DNA of 64,000 nucleotides from Philodulcilactobacillus myokonensis (lineage in GTDB: Bacteria; Bacillota; Bacilli; Lactobacillales; Lactobacillaceae), in contig NZ_BRPL01000002.1 in assembly GCF_027923585.1 (NCBI RefSeq), positions 868,001 through 932,000 of the forward strand, in the 5' to 3' direction. Position numbers and translations under genes: made by a program. Positions 9,014 to 18,687 of this stretch are shown here, piece by piece; within the stretch, counting starts at the first letter, position 1; each line of letters begins with the position of its first letter. Below the pieces are notes generated by a model. It was given only the letters and a program-made list of their open reading frames with translations, ran no database searches and was not told where the DNA came from.

Positions 9014-9880
9014 TTAACGTTTAGGTTCATAAAAATGCCCAATAATTTTAGTACTACTGGTAACCGTTGCAAATGCCTTAGAGTCTGATTCACTTAAGGC
9101 TTCTTCAAGTTCATTCATTTCATACAAAGAAATTGCAGTGAATAAAATTGTTTTTTTATCATGGTAGTAAGCACCCTCTGCACCATGAACAATTGTAATC
9201 CCACGTCTTAAATGATTTTGAATGCTATCAATTACCATTTTAGGTCTACTGGTTACAATCATAACTTGCATTCTTTGTTGTCTTGTATAAGCCATGTCAA
9301 TCATTTTACCATTAACAAACAAACCAATGGCCGAATAAAAAGCATAGGGCCATCCATAAGCAAAACCAGCTGCAACAATGATAAATGAATTAAAAATAAT
9401 GTTCACCGTTCCAATTGTTTTGCCAGTTTTTCTTCGAATGACAATTCCTAAAATGTCTAATCCGCCGGTTGAAATTTGATTTTTTAAAGCCCAACCGGTA
9501 CCAAATCCATTAATGACGCCACCAAAAATAGCACAGATCATCGGATCAGTGGTTAATGGTAGTGGGTGAATGACCCTCATCATAATACTGGCTAATAAAA
9601 CAGATAAGAAAGTAAAAAAAGTAAACTGGTGCCCAATATGACGCCAAGCAAGTATAAACATTGGAATATTAATAATAAAAAGTGCTAAGGAAGTTGAAAT
9701 TGTGACTGGAAAATACCTTGATGTAATGGTATTCAATAATTGAGCAAATCCAGTATATCCAGATGAATATATGTGTCCTGGCGTCCAAAAAATATTCATG
9801 GCTAATGAAACCATGATTGCATATATTAAAGAAAAAGAAGCCTTCGTAAGATATTGATGCTTCTTAAACAGATCGTCCAT
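9014..9880 (-). CDS. YitT family membrane protein (DUF161/DUF2179)
   Basis: A 288-residue protein with five to six N-terminal hydrophobic segments, a GGLDILGIVIRRKTGKTIG loop typical of the YitT family, and a C-terminal soluble domain of DUF2179 type (QRMQVMIVTSRP and the segment after it). The function of the family is unknown; transport has been suggested. It has its own upstream gap and no obvious operon partners. An ATG start follows AGGAAAGG at a slightly long spacing. Confidence 0.88.
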   Translation of the reverse strand: MDDLFKKHQYLTKASFSLIYAIMVSLAMNIFWTPGHIYSSGYTGFAQLLNTITSRYFPVTISTSLALFIINIPMFILAWRHIGHQFTFFTFLSVLLASIMMRVIHPLPLTTDPMICAIFGGVINGFGTGWALKNQISTGGLDILGIVIRRKTGKTIGTVNIIFNSFIIVAAGFAYGWPYAFYSAIGLFVNGKMIDMAYTRQQRMQVMIVTSRPKMVIDSIQNHLRRGITIVHGAEGAYYHDKKTILFTAISLYEMNELEEALSESDSKAFATVTSSTKIIGHFYEPKR

Positions 9881-9934
9881 ATTAAAATTACCTTTCCTAA
9901 ATTTAGTATGAAATTAGTATAACATAACAAAGCA

Positions 9935-9966
9935 AAAACACCCGTCAATTATAATTGGCGGATGTT
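9935..9966 (-). terminator. Intrinsic terminator of the hisS-aspS operon
   Basis: On the minus strand an imperfect hairpin with arms ACATCCGCCAATT and AATTGACGGGTGT (three mismatches or wobbles) is followed by TTTTTGC, just after the aspS stop. Confidence 0.75.
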
Positions 9967-9987
9967 TTAAATCGATTTTAATATCAA

Positions 9988-11769
9988 TTATTTCTTATAT
10001 TTAGAATTAACATCGATTCCTAAATCATCTAATTGTTGTTGAGTAACAGGACTAGGGGCATTAGTCATTGGTTCTGATGCATTGGAATTCTTAGGGAATG
10101 CAATCACATCACGAATATTGCCACGTTGTGCTAACAATCTAGCAAAACGATCTAATCCAATTGCTAAACCACCATGAGGTGGGAATCCATAATCTAAAGC
10201 CCTTAAGAAGTAACCAAAACGTTTTTCTGCTCGTTCCTTAGTGAATCCAAGTGCACGAAGCATCTTTTCTTGCATTTCTCTAGTATGAATACGGATTGAT
10301 CCGCCACCCAATTCTAAGCCATTCAAAATAATATCATAGCTTTGGGCATGGGCTTTATAAGGATCTTCGCCCTTATTCAAGTAGTGTTCATCGCCTTGAT
10401 TAGGCATCGTGAATGGATGATGGGCTGGAACCCAGCGTTTTGCACCTTCATCGTATTCAAATAATGGCCAGTCAACAACCCACAAGAAATCAAAAACGTT
10501 CTTTGGAATCATGTGTTGTTCCTTAGCGATTGAACGACGAAGAGCACCTAGTGAATCAGCGACAACTTTCTTGCGATCGGCAACAAATAGTAATAAATCA
10601 CCATCTTTAGCACCGGTCCGTTTAGTAATGGCATTAAATAGCTGATCACCCTTTAAGAATTTAGCAATCGGACCGGTAAACTTACCATGATTAATCTTAA
10701 TCCAAGCTAAACCTTTCGCACCAAAACGTTTAATATAATCGGTAAATTTATCAATTTCTTTTCTAGAATATTTATCAGCACCACCAGGAACAGCAATTGC
10801 TTTAACCTGGCCACCATTATCGGCAACGTTAGCAAAGACTTTAAAATCAACATCTTTCATAATGTCAGTTAAATCTTTTAATTCCATCCCAAATCGAACG
10901 TCGGGTTGGTCAGTCCCAAAACGATCCATTGATTCTTGCCAAGTAATCCGTTTAAATGGAGTCTTAATTTCAATATTTAAAGTATCCTTCATTACTTTTG
11001 CAATTAAGCCTTCAGTAATATCTTGAATCTGTTTTGCAGACAAGAACGAAGTTTCCATATCAATTTGCGTAAATTCAGGTTGTCGATCACCACGTAAATC
11101 TTCATCACGGAAGCATCGTGCAATTTGATAGTAACGGTCAAAGCCAGCTCCCATTAACATTTGTTTAAATTGTTGTGGTGATTGTGGCAATGCGTAAAAA
11201 GAACCCTTATGAACCCTAGAAGGAACTAAGTAATCACGAGCACCTTCAGGAGTTGAAACAGTCATTTCTGGAGTTTCAATATCAATAAAATGATGTTTAT
11301 CAAAATAACTGTGAACCGACTGCATAATCCGGTTTCTAATTAAAAGCCCTTTTTGCATCACTGGCCTTCTAAGATCTAAATAACGGTACTTTAATCTTAA
11401 ATCTGCGGTCGCAGTGGTATCATCTTTAATTTCAAATGGCATTGGCTTAGATTTACTTAAAATTTCGATCTTATTAACATGAAGTTCAACTTTGCCAGTT
11501 TTCATATCTGGATTAACTTCATTTTTAGCTCTTGGAACAACTTTACCAATAACTTTAATAACATATTCATTACCAAGGGTATCAGCAATCTTTAATGCAT
11601 TTTTATCGATATCTTCACTGAATACTAACTGCAAAATTCCAGCACGGTCTCTTAAATCGATAAAAAGTAATTTACCTAAATTCCTTCTTCTTTGGACCCA
11701 TCCACACAGGACAACGTTTTGATCAACGTATTTTTCGTTAATCAAACCAACGTACGTGGTTCTTTTCAT
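9988..11769 (-). CDS. aspS: Aspartyl-tRNA synthetase
   Basis: Class II synthetase of 593 residues, the bacterial type with N-terminal OB anticodon-binding domain, catalytic core and inserted GAD domain. Class II motif 2 is visible around [16 protein letters not shown], and motif 3 as [14 protein letters not shown] near the C-terminus. It is the second gene of the hisS-aspS operon, 15 bases after hisS, and is therefore controlled by the same T-box leader. Whether it charges tRNA-Asn as well cannot be judged from sequence. Start ATG follows AAAGGAG. Confidence 0.97.
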   Translation of the reverse strand: MKRTTYVGLINEKYVDQNVVLCGWVQRRRNLGKLLFIDLRDRAGILQLVFSEDIDKNALKIADTLGNEYVIKVIGKVVPRAKNEVNPDMKTGKVELHVNKIEILSKSKPMPFEIKDDTTATADLRLKYRYLDLRRPVMQKGLLIRNRIMQSVHSYFDKHHFIDIETPEMTVSTPEGARDYLVPSRVHKGSFYALPQSPQQFKQMLMGAGFDRYYQIARCFRDEDLRGDRQPEFTQIDMETSFLSAKQIQDITEGLIAKVMKDTLNIEIKTPFKRITWQESMDRFGTDQPDVRFGMELKDLTDIMKDVDFKVFANVADNGGQVKAIAVPGGADKYSRKEIDKFTDYIKRFGAKGLAWIKINHGKFTGPIAKFLKGDQLFNAITKRTGAKDGDLLLFVADRKKVVADSLGALRRSIAKEQHMIPKNVFDFLWVVDWPLFEYDEGAKRWVPAHHPFTMPNQGDEHYLNKGEDPYKAHAQSYDIILNGLELGGGSIRIHTREMQEKMLRALGFTKERAEKRFGYFLRALDYGFPPHGGLAIGLDRFARLLAQRGNIRDVIAFPKNSNASEPMTNAPSPVTQQQLDDLGIDVNSKYKK

Positions 11770-11784
11770 GATTAACAGCTCCTT

Positions 11785-13074
11785 TTAATTAAAACTATCT
11801 TCAATAACTTCATTAAAGTTATCTTTAACATCCTTTAATGGAACACTGACTTCTTCACCAGATGCCATTGATTTAACATTAATTTTATGACTAGCCAGTT
11901 CTTTGCCGCCAATCGTTAAAGTATATTCAGCATTTAAACGGTTCGCAGCCTTAAACTGTCCACGTGGTTTCTTATCTAAATAATCACGGTCGGCAGAAAA
12001 ACCAGCATCTCGCAAAGCTTGAACAACTTTAAATGTTTCGGTATCAGTATCATCACCAATTCCAACAACGTAAGCATCAAGCGGGTGTAAATTAGGGAAT
12101 GGAATGTTTTCACCCTCCATAAATAGAAGAAGCCGTTCAACACCTAATCCGAAACCAACACCAGACATATCAGGTCCGCCAAGTTGTTTAACTAGCTCGT
12201 TGTATCTACCACCAGCACAAATAGTGGTATATCCTTTACCTAGTGACTTTGATTTAACCATAATCTCAAAAATTGTATGATTATAATAATCTAGTCCACG
12301 AACGACTGATGGATCAATATCATAATCAATATTTAAGGCATCCAATAAAGATGTAACCTTATCAAAATGCTGTTTAGCATTATCAGTAAGGTAATCCAAA
12401 ATTGATGGAGCATCGGCTACAAATTGTTTATCTTTAGGATCCTTGCTATCCAAAACTCTCAAGGGATTCTTATATAAACGTTCTTTAGAATCATCACTTA
12501 ATTCATCATAGTGTGGCTTTAAATAATCAATTAAGGCTTTTCGATAAGCATCGCGGGTTTCTTCATCACCTAAAGTATTAAGTGCTAAACGAACGTGCTT
12601 AATTCCAAATTGTTTTAATAAATCTAAAGCCATTGCAATGACTTCAACATCTAATTCAGGCAAATCACTACCAAAAGCTTCCACCCCAATCTGATGAAAT
12701 TCACGTTCACGTCCTGATTGTGGCCGTTCATATCTAAACATTGGCCCCATATAAAATACTTTATATGGTTTATATGTATCCGGACCATATAATTTATTTT
12801 GAACAAAAGCACGGACAACACCAGCAGTGCCCTCTGGTCTTAATGTAACATGGCGACCACCTTTATCATTAAAATCATACATTTCCTTAGTAACAATATC
12901 GGATGTATCACCTGAGGTTCTAGAAAAGACATTAAAATTTTCAAACATGGGAGTTCTAATTTCATGATAACGATACTTTGAAAATAATTTTCGAGCTGTA
13001 TTTTCAATGTATTCCCATTTATAACTTTGACCAGGTAATATATCAGCAGTTCCCTTTGGACGTTGATATTTCAT
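11785..13074 (-). CDS. hisS: Histidyl-tRNA synthetase
   Basis: Class II HisRS of 429 residues. The histidine-specific motifs are [14 protein letters not shown] near residue 260 and [14 protein letters not shown] near 290, and class II motif 2 appears as [19 protein letters not shown]. The C-terminal anticodon-binding domain is present. It is first in the hisS-aspS operon, behind a T-box riboswitch that ends about 35 bases upstream of its start. ATG follows GGGAGGAAATAAG. Confidence 0.97.
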   Translation of the reverse strand: MKYQRPKGTADILPGQSYKWEYIENTARKLFSKYRYHEIRTPMFENFNVFSRTSGDTSDIVTKEMYDFNDKGGRHVTLRPEGTAGVVRAFVQNKLYGPDTYKPYKVFYMGPMFRYERPQSGREREFHQIGVEAFGSDLPELDVEVIAMALDLLKQFGIKHVRLALNTLGDEETRDAYRKALIDYLKPHYDELSDDSKERLYKNPLRVLDSKDPKDKQFVADAPSILDYLTDNAKQHFDKVTSLLDALNIDYDIDPSVVRGLDYYNHTIFEIMVKSKSLGKGYTTICAGGRYNELVKQLGGPDMSGVGFGLGVERLLLFMEGENIPFPNLHPLDAYVVGIGDDTDTETFKVVQALRDAGFSADRDYLDKKPRGQFKAANRLNAEYTLTIGGKELASHKINVKSMASGEEVSVPLKDVKDNFNEVIEDSFN

Positions 13075-13109
13075 CTTATTTCCTCCCTATTTTTAATCTT
13101 ATATCCAAT

Positions 13110-13149
13110 AAAAAAAGCCCTTGTTAATTAATTAAAATTAACAAGGGCG
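13110..13149 (-). terminator. T-box regulated terminator
   Basis: Long hairpin GCCCTTGTTAATT / AATTAACAAGGGC followed by seven Ts on the minus strand; this is the terminator arm of the T-box switch. Confidence 0.92.
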
Positions 13150-13330
13150 CAAAAAGCACGGTACCACCTTTTTTATTTCTTACCGGATAACGTCTAAGAC
13201 GAATAGCAAATTAGCTATTAACCTCCGAAGTGTCTTTCAGATCTTAAAAATACATTTTTTCACCAACCAAATGTTCTCTTTAAATTCTTTGATCCTACTA
13301 TTCTTCATCATGGGCCTTTATTTATATCTC
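13110..13330 (-). ncRNA. T-box riboswitch of hisS-aspS, specifier loop GACAC
   Basis: The conserved T-box sequence AAGGTGGTACCGTGC is at 13156-13170 (minus strand), followed by a strong terminator with arms GCCCTTGTTAATT and a run of Ts (13110-13149). Stem I begins near 13318 with GATGAAGAATAGTAGGATC; the returning strand reads GATCTGAAAGACACTTC. The specifier position 13230-13234 reads GACAC, which contains both GAC (Asp) and the overlapping CAC (His), matching the two enzymes encoded downstream. Uncharged tRNA is expected to stabilise the antiterminator and allow transcription. The T-box identity is directly visible; dual specificity is inference. This feature fills most of the gap between hisS and the next gene. 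Confidence 0.93.
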
Positions 13331-13336
13331 AAATTT

Positions 13337-13365
13337 AGAGTAATCAAAATTAAGTTAAATGTCAA
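13337..13365 (-). promoter_or_regulatory. Sigma-A promoter of hisS-aspS
   Basis: TTGACA (13360-13365) and TACTCT (13337-13342) are 17 bases apart on the minus strand; transcription would begin near 13330, at the 5' end of the T-box. Confidence 0.8.
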
Positions 13366-13436
13366 GAAGAATCTATTTTAAATTAACTTAAATTAATTAT
13401 ACAATATGTTTAAATTATCATAAGGAGATGTTTTAT

Positions 13437-14273
13437 TTGAATCAAAAATGGTTAAGTCAATTGCCAATTCAAAATATCAAAAAGGTAATTCCGGTATCCG
13501 GCGGTGACATTAATGAATCTTACCAAATTCAGACTGATAATCAAAAATTCTTTATGAAAGTTCAGCCCAAACGAGGCAAAGCTTTCTTTCAACATGAAGT
13601 TGAAGGGCTAAAATTACTGAATAAAGCGGCTAACGTTCCAGAAGTCGTTAATGATGGTGAAATTAATTCAGATGGATATTTAATCCTAAAATGGATTGAT
13701 TCCGGATCAGGAAGTCAGTATGAACTAGGGCAAATGGTTGCTAAAGTGCACCAAATTCATAATCATCAATTTGGTTTGGATCACGATTTCAAAATCGGTA
13801 AAATCCCTAAGAACAATCATTGGCAATCAAATTGGATTGATTTTTATATTAACCAACGGCTGGAACCATTGGTAAATTTAGCAAAGCGAAACCATGTCTG
13901 GAATCAAAATCGAGACAACCATTATCAAAATCTAAAGCAAACTTTCATTAACTATTACAAACATCATAGAATCACACCTAGCTTATTGCATGGTGATTTA
14001 TGGGCTGGTAATTTTATGTTTGATAAGAATTCAAAACCAGTATTAATTGATCCGGATGTCTTTTATGGCGATCGTGAAATGGATTTAGCGATGACAACCG
14101 TTTTTGGCGGTTTTAACGAAAATTTTTATAAGGGATATAATGCAGTTTATCCAATTCAACCGGGATTTGATAAACGGGTAGCTTGGTATCAATTCAATTA
14201 TTTAATGGCCCACCTTAATTTATTTGGTGAACTATATGGATCAAGTGTTGATCGGATTTTAAATCAATTTTAA
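13437..14273 (+). CDS. Fructosamine kinase family protein
   Basis: About 278 residues of the FN3K/APH-like kinase fold, which phosphorylates ketosamines or related glycation products as a protein- or metabolite-repair activity. Catalytic features are LLHGDLWAGNFMF near residue 185 and VLIDPDVFYGDREMDLAMTTVFGGF near residue 205; an ATP-binding VSGGDINESYQI glycine loop is at the N-terminus. An ATG at 13428 directly touches the AAGGAG, so the TTG at 13437, nine bases downstream, is the likelier start. The gene is monocistronic on the plus strand and converges on dtd with a shared terminator. Substrate unknown. Confidence 0.87.
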   Translation: MNQKWLSQLPIQNIKKVIPVSGGDINESYQIQTDNQKFFMKVQPKRGKAFFQHEVEGLKLLNKAANVPEVVNDGEINSDGYLILKWIDSGSGSQYELGQMVAKVHQIHNHQFGLDHDFKIGKIPKNNHWQSNWIDFYINQRLEPLVNLAKRNHVWNQNRDNHYQNLKQTFINYYKHHRITPSLLHGDLWAGNFMFDKNSKPVLIDPDVFYGDREMDLAMTTVFGGFNENFYKGYNAVYPIQPGFDKRVAWYQFNYLMAHLNLFGELYGSSVDRILNQF

Positions 14274-14290
14274 AAACAATAATGCAAAAT

Positions 14291-14318
14291 AAAAGCGCAG
14301 GATTAATCCTGCGTTTTT
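14291..14318. terminator. Bidirectional terminator between the FN3K-like gene and dtd
   Basis: AAAAGCGCAGGATTAATCCTGCGTTTTT is a near-perfect palindrome with A and T tracts on the two sides, placed between two convergent genes; it overlaps the last bases of dtd. Confidence 0.9.
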
Positions 14319-14763
14319 ATTTATTATCGGTATCAAAAATAATTGTTACCGGTCCATCATTCTCCAATTCCACTTGCATATCCGCACCAAAAACACCAGT
14401 TGCAACGTGAATTCCATCATTTTCTAATGCATGATTAAATTGATCATAAATTTTCTTAGCATGATCTGGTTTCCCTGCATTGAAAAATGAAGGTCGATTC
14501 CCCTTAGCAGTATTTGCATAAAGCGTAAATTGAGAAATTGAGAGGATCGAGCCATTAACCGATGACAAATTATTATTCATCTTTCCTCGATCATCTTCAA
14601 AAATTCTAATTTTACTAATTTTATGAACGAGGTAATCAATTTCATCCTGGCCATCAGTATCTTCAACGCCAACTAACAACATATACCCACGATTAATTTG
14701 ACCATGAATTTTACCATTAATCGACACTTTAGCATGATTAACCCGCTGTAATACAACTTTCAA
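14317..14763 (-). CDS. dtd: D-aminoacyl-tRNA deacylase
   Basis: Dtd hydrolyses D-aminoacyl-tRNAs, and Gly-tRNA-Ala, as a translation proofreading step. The 148-residue protein has the active-site segment LSISQFTLYANT near residue 78 and the cross-subunit GPVTIIFDT motif near the C-terminus. The start is TTG at 14761-14763 behind AAGGAGTGATTTT. It follows rel with 14 bases between, the standard rel-dtd order. Confidence 0.95.
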   Translation of the reverse strand: MKVVLQRVNHAKVSINGKIHGQINRGYMLLVGVEDTDGQDEIDYLVHKISKIRIFEDDRGKMNNNLSSVNGSILSISQFTLYANTAKGNRPSFFNAGKPDHAKKIYDQFNHALENDGIHVATGVFGADMQVELENDGPVTIIFDTDNK

Positions 14764-14777
14764 AAAATCACTCCTTA

Positions 14778-17015
14778 TTATTGAAAAGCACGTTTAACAG
14801 AATAAATATCATTTACATTCTTCAAACTACTCTGTAATGCTTGATATTGTTGTACATTGTGTAAATCCAAATAAATCGTAATTGAAACCACTTCTCGATT
14901 ACCAACTTTTCCTTCAACCGATTTAATTTGTTTTGTGACCGCATTAATCTTCTTTAACACATCGTTTAAAAGGCCGGTTCGATTATATCCCCTAATTTTC
15001 AAAATGGTATTGTAATTAACGCCATTTGAACTATTATCAGCCCAGTGAGCATTAACAATTCGTTGACCAGTTGATTCAAATTTCTTCACATTAGGGCAAT
15101 TCTTACGATGAATTGCAACCCCATGACCCATCGTAATATATCCAACGATGGGGTCACCTGGGATTGGATTGCAGCAATGGCTTAAGTGAATTAATAAATT
15201 ATCAATTCCTTCAATTACAACATCACTGCCATTTTTCTTATTTTCATGACCTGATTTGCGATTAGGATCAATGGGATGATGTTGATTTAAAAGCTGTTGC
15301 TGTTCAATTGCACGGTGCTCTTTTTCTTGATTTTCTCTAACATCCTTAGTTAAACGTTTAACAATTCCTTCAGGTTGAATATCCCCAAAGCCAATCATTG
15401 CCAATAGATCATCCATATCTCGATAGTGCATCGATTGGGCAATTTTATTAATATTATCATCAGTAAGAATTATTCTTGGATCATAATCATCATCTTTAAC
15501 TTTTTTATTCAAAATTTCTTTCCCAACGACAATGTTACGTTCCCGATCATTTCTTCTGAAGTATTGTTTAATTTTTCTTTTGGTTTTTACACTGGTAACC
15601 AATCCAAGCCAGTCTCTGCTTGGTGATGCATTACTGGAGGTTAAAATATCAACTACATCACCAGTTTTCAACTCATAATCAAGCGGAACCATTTTGCCAT
15701 TTACAGTTACACCCGTGGTATGATTACCAACTTCAGTATGAATTTTATAAGCAACATCCAATGGTTTTGAGTGCTTGGGGAGCTCTAAAACATCTCCACG
15801 GGGGGTGAAAATATAAACATGATTATCAAATAATGCATTGCGTCCACTGTTTAAAGTTTCATCAATTTCATTTTCATCACTATTCTTATCTTGTTCCTGA
15901 AGCTCAATGACATGTTTATATTCATTTAATTTATAGTTATCAGAACTACCCTTTATTTTATCTTTAATGCCTTCTTTATATGCCCAATGGGCAGCAACCC
16001 CATACTCAGCAATTTGATGCATTTTGGCAGTTCGAATTTGAGCTTCTAGTAGCTTACCTTCAGGTCCAATCACTGTCGTATGCAACGATTGATACATATT
16101 CGGTTTAGGATTGGCAATATAATCCTTGAAACGGCCATTAACCGGTTTCCACTTCGATTGGATAGCACCTAAAACAGCATAGCAATCCTTAATGGATTTT
16201 GTAATCACACGTAATGCTAACAAATCGTAAATTTGACTGAATTTCTTATGCTTATTGTGCATTTTACGGTAAATCGAATAAATGTGCTTTGGTCTTCCAT
16301 ATACATCAACTTTGATGTGCAAATTAGAAATTACTTTTCTGACATCATGAACTGCCATATTAATATAAGCAACCCGTTGAGTTCGCTTAGAATGCATTAA
16401 ATGTGCAACCAAATAATATTGTTCTGGGTCAAGATATCTTAATGACAAATCCTCCAATTCCCATTTAATAGCACCAATTCCTAAGCGATCAGCCAACGGT
16501 GCGTAAATAGCTAATGTTTCGTTAGCAATCCTTAAACGTTTTTTAGATTCAAGGTGTTTTAAAGTCCTCATATTATCAAGACAATCAGCCAATTTAACAA
16601 TAATAATTCTTATATCGTGGCTAACAGACAGAAGCATTTTTCGATAATTAGCAGCTAATCGATCATTATGTGATTTATACTTCATCTGACTGATTTTTGT
16701 AACCCCATCAACGATTAAAGCAATATTATCACCAAATTGCTCCTTTACGTCTTTAATTGGAACATGCGCATGCTTAATAACATCATGTAATAACCCGGCG
16801 CAAATTGTTTCCGGATCCATTTTTAATTCAGCTAAAATACCAGCAACTTGCAGTGGATGCACAATGTATTTAGTTCCTGATTTTCTTAGTTGATTTTTAT
16901 GGGCATGATCTGCAAAATTATATGCTCTCTTTACCATTTTGACGTGGTCAGAATTCATATATGTAGAAACACGATGTATTAAATCATCAAAATTCCATTT
17001 CCTTTCTTTAGACAT
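14778..17015 (-). CDS. rel: RelA/SpoT homologue Rel, (p)ppGpp synthetase with altered hydrolase site
   Basis: Long RSH protein of 745 residues: HD hydrolase domain, synthetase domain (GRPKHIYSIYRKM near 240, IYDLLALRVI, PNMYQSLHTTV, LEAQIRT), TGS domain (HVYIFTPRGD onward), a conserved Cys-Cys region (HCCNPIPGDPIVGYI) and a C-terminal ACT domain. In the HD domain R44, H53, H77, D78, D144 and N148 are present, but the conserved Glu-Asp after HDxx is replaced: residues 77-82 read HDVIKH, so E81 is K and D82 is H. The usual ADRLHN is ADCLDN. Synthetase residues look intact. The expected phenotype is ppGpp synthesis with weak or no hydrolysis. The gene lies in mpg-prmA-rsmE-rel-dtd. Confidence 0.95.
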   Translation of the reverse strand: MSKERKWNFDDLIHRVSTYMNSDHVKMVKRAYNFADHAHKNQLRKSGTKYIVHPLQVAGILAELKMDPETICAGLLHDVIKHAHVPIKDVKEQFGDNIALIVDGVTKISQMKYKSHNDRLAANYRKMLLSVSHDIRIIIVKLADCLDNMRTLKHLESKKRLRIANETLAIYAPLADRLGIGAIKWELEDLSLRYLDPEQYYLVAHLMHSKRTQRVAYINMAVHDVRKVISNLHIKVDVYGRPKHIYSIYRKMHNKHKKFSQIYDLLALRVITKSIKDCYAVLGAIQSKWKPVNGRFKDYIANPKPNMYQSLHTTVIGPEGKLLEAQIRTAKMHQIAEYGVAAHWAYKEGIKDKIKGSSDNYKLNEYKHVIELQEQDKNSDENEIDETLNSGRNALFDNHVYIFTPRGDVLELPKHSKPLDVAYKIHTEVGNHTTGVTVNGKMVPLDYELKTGDVVDILTSSNASPSRDWLGLVTSVKTKRKIKQYFRRNDRERNIVVGKEILNKKVKDDDYDPRIILTDDNINKIAQSMHYRDMDDLLAMIGFGDIQPEGIVKRLTKDVRENQEKEHRAIEQQQLLNQHHPIDPNRKSGHENKKNGSDVVIEGIDNLLIHLSHCCNPIPGDPIVGYITMGHGVAIHRKNCPNVKKFESTGQRIVNAHWADNSSNGVNYNTILKIRGYNRTGLLNDVLKKINAVTKQIKSVEGKVGNREVVSITIYLDLHNVQQYQALQSSLKNVNDIYSVKRAFQ

Positions 17016-17046
17016 ATTATCAATCTTCTTTCAAATAACGCTGTTT

Positions 17047-17790
17047 TTATTCCTTTAATTCAAAGAAAGTTGAAAAAGCTGCCAATAAATACAACGGTGC
17101 CGTTTCAGTTCGTAAAATCCTTGGTCCGAGTCCAATTGGGGCAACACCATTAGAAATCATTTGTTTAATTTCAGACGGTGAAATACCACCTTCCGGTCCA
17201 AAAATAGTTAATGCAGTATTATCACCTTTCATTTGATTCATAATCATTTTTAATGTTGTTCGTTCACCCTGCTTGGCGGATTCTTCATAGGCAACCATTC
17301 TTTTATCAAAATTCAATTTTAATAGGTCGGTTAAAGAATCAATATATTCGACCTTTGGAATTATATTTCGATGAGATTGTTCAGCAGCACTTTTAGCAAT
17401 TTTATTTAAACGTTTTAATTTTTTATTAACTCGATTTCCACGCCATTTGGCAATTGACCATTGGCTTTTGAAAAAAATAATCTCAAAAACACCCATTTCA
17501 ACTGCCTTTTGAGTAATTAAATCAGCTTTATTCTTTTTAGGCAGGCCACACGCAATGCTCACTTTAACTGGCATTTCAGTATTAACATCTAAATACTTTA
17601 CAATTTTAACAATCGATTCAGGATCCTTTTGAACCAATTTTCCCAAATATACCTGATGCTTATTATCAACAAATTCAGCTTGATCATTCAATTGAGCACG
17701 AACAACTGATATCCAATGATGGGCAACTTCATGTGGCAACACAATGTTTGAATTTAATTTTAAATGTTCATGTAAAAAATAATGTTGCAT
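17047..17790 (-). CDS. rsmE: 16S rRNA (uracil1498-N3)-methyltransferase RsmE
   Basis: SPOUT-class methyltransferase, 247 residues, that modifies U1498 of 16S rRNA. The knotted C-terminal SAM-binding region shows IFGPEGGISPSEI and LGPRILRTETAPLYLLA; the N-terminal PUA-like domain begins QHYFLHEHL. Start ATG follows GGAGGAATTG. It lies 24 bases after prmA and 31 bases before rel, the usual order prmA-rsmE-rel in lactobacilli. Confidence 0.96.
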   Translation of the reverse strand: MQHYFLHEHLKLNSNIVLPHEVAHHWISVVRAQLNDQAEFVDNKHQVYLGKLVQKDPESIVKIVKYLDVNTEMPVKVSIACGLPKKNKADLITQKAVEMGVFEIIFFKSQWSIAKWRGNRVNKKLKRLNKIAKSAAEQSHRNIIPKVEYIDSLTDLLKLNFDKRMVAYEESAKQGERTTLKMIMNQMKGDNTALTIFGPEGGISPSEIKQMISNGVAPIGLGPRILRTETAPLYLLAAFSTFFELKE

Positions 17791-17814
17791 TCGAAATCAA
17801 TTCCTCCATTTAAT

Positions 17815-18687
17815 TCAAACAATTTTTTTTGCAATAATTCCATACCAATCTTTCATCGACGAAACTTCAATTATTTGAAAATGATTTTCCGTCAATTGGT
17901 CTAAAATTGTTGTTAAATCAGTATTAATAATTCCAGAAATAATAAATAATCCATCATTTTTAAGATTCTTATTTGCTTGTGGAATCAGTGGCAAAATAAA
18001 TTTTGTCAACATGTTAGCAACAATCAAATCTGCATGCTCATTAATATGATCCAATAAATTATTAGTACTTATTATTACTTTATCACTAACATGGTTTAAT
18101 TTCACATTTCTTTTTGCTGATGTAATTGAGTCATCAGTAACATCAAACCCCTTTGCTTCCTTAGCACCTAATTTCACTGCTGCAATACTTAAAATTCCAG
18201 AGCCGGTTCCAACATCTAGAACATGTTCTTCACCATGGATACTAGCTTCCATTAATTGAAGGGTCAATTGAGTGGTTGGATGAATTCCCGTTCCAAATGC
18301 TCTTTTAGGATCCAATTTTAAAACAATTTCACCCGGCATTTGGACATGGTAAGTTTGCCAACTTGGTACAATTGTTAGAAAGCGGGTGATTTTAGTAACG
18401 TGGTAATTCTTCTCCCATGCAATTCCCCACTGTTGATCATCAACTATTGATGTCGATATTTGATATTTTCCGGGATTTAAGCCAAATTGATTTAATCCCT
18501 TTACTTGATGCTTCAAAGATTTAATTTTAGATTCCACCGATGATTTAGGTGGAAAATAAGCTGTCATTTGAATTTGATGATCAATGTTTTGAATTTGGAT
18601 CCCATTAGCATCTATCTGTTCTAACATATTACTAACAGCAGATGCTGCTTCATTAGAAATTAAAATTGATAATTTAGTCCATTTCAT
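17815..18687 (-). CDS. prmA: Ribosomal protein L11 methyltransferase
   Basis: PrmA trimethylates lysines of ribosomal protein L11. The SAM-binding motif VLDVGTGSGILSIAAVKLGA is near residue 160 and the post-motif VANMLTKFI near 220; the substrate-recognition N-terminal domain is present. At 290 residues it is somewhat shorter than the usual 310-315. ATG overlaps the mpg stop as ATGA, with GGTGGAATT as Shine-Dalgarno, so the two are translationally coupled. Confidence 0.94.
   Translation of the reverse strand: MKWTKLSILISNEAASAVSNMLEQIDANGIQIQNIDHQIQMTAYFPPKSSVESKIKSLKHQVKGLNQFGLNPGKYQISTSIVDDQQWGIAWEKNYHVTKITRFLTIVPSWQTYHVQMPGEIVLKLDPKRAFGTGIHPTTQLTLQLMEASIHGEEHVLDVGTGSGILSIAAVKLGAKEAKGFDVTDDSITSAKRNVKLNHVSDKVIISTNNLLDHINEHADLIVANMLTKFILPLIPQANKNLKNDGLFIISGIINTDLTTILDQLTENHFQIIEVSSMKDWYGIIAKKIV

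Noticed and set aside
15426-15808. Two plus-strand open frames opposite the TGS region of rel
   Set aside because: They lie fully inside the conserved rel coding sequence, have no Shine-Dalgarno and no recognisable protein motif.
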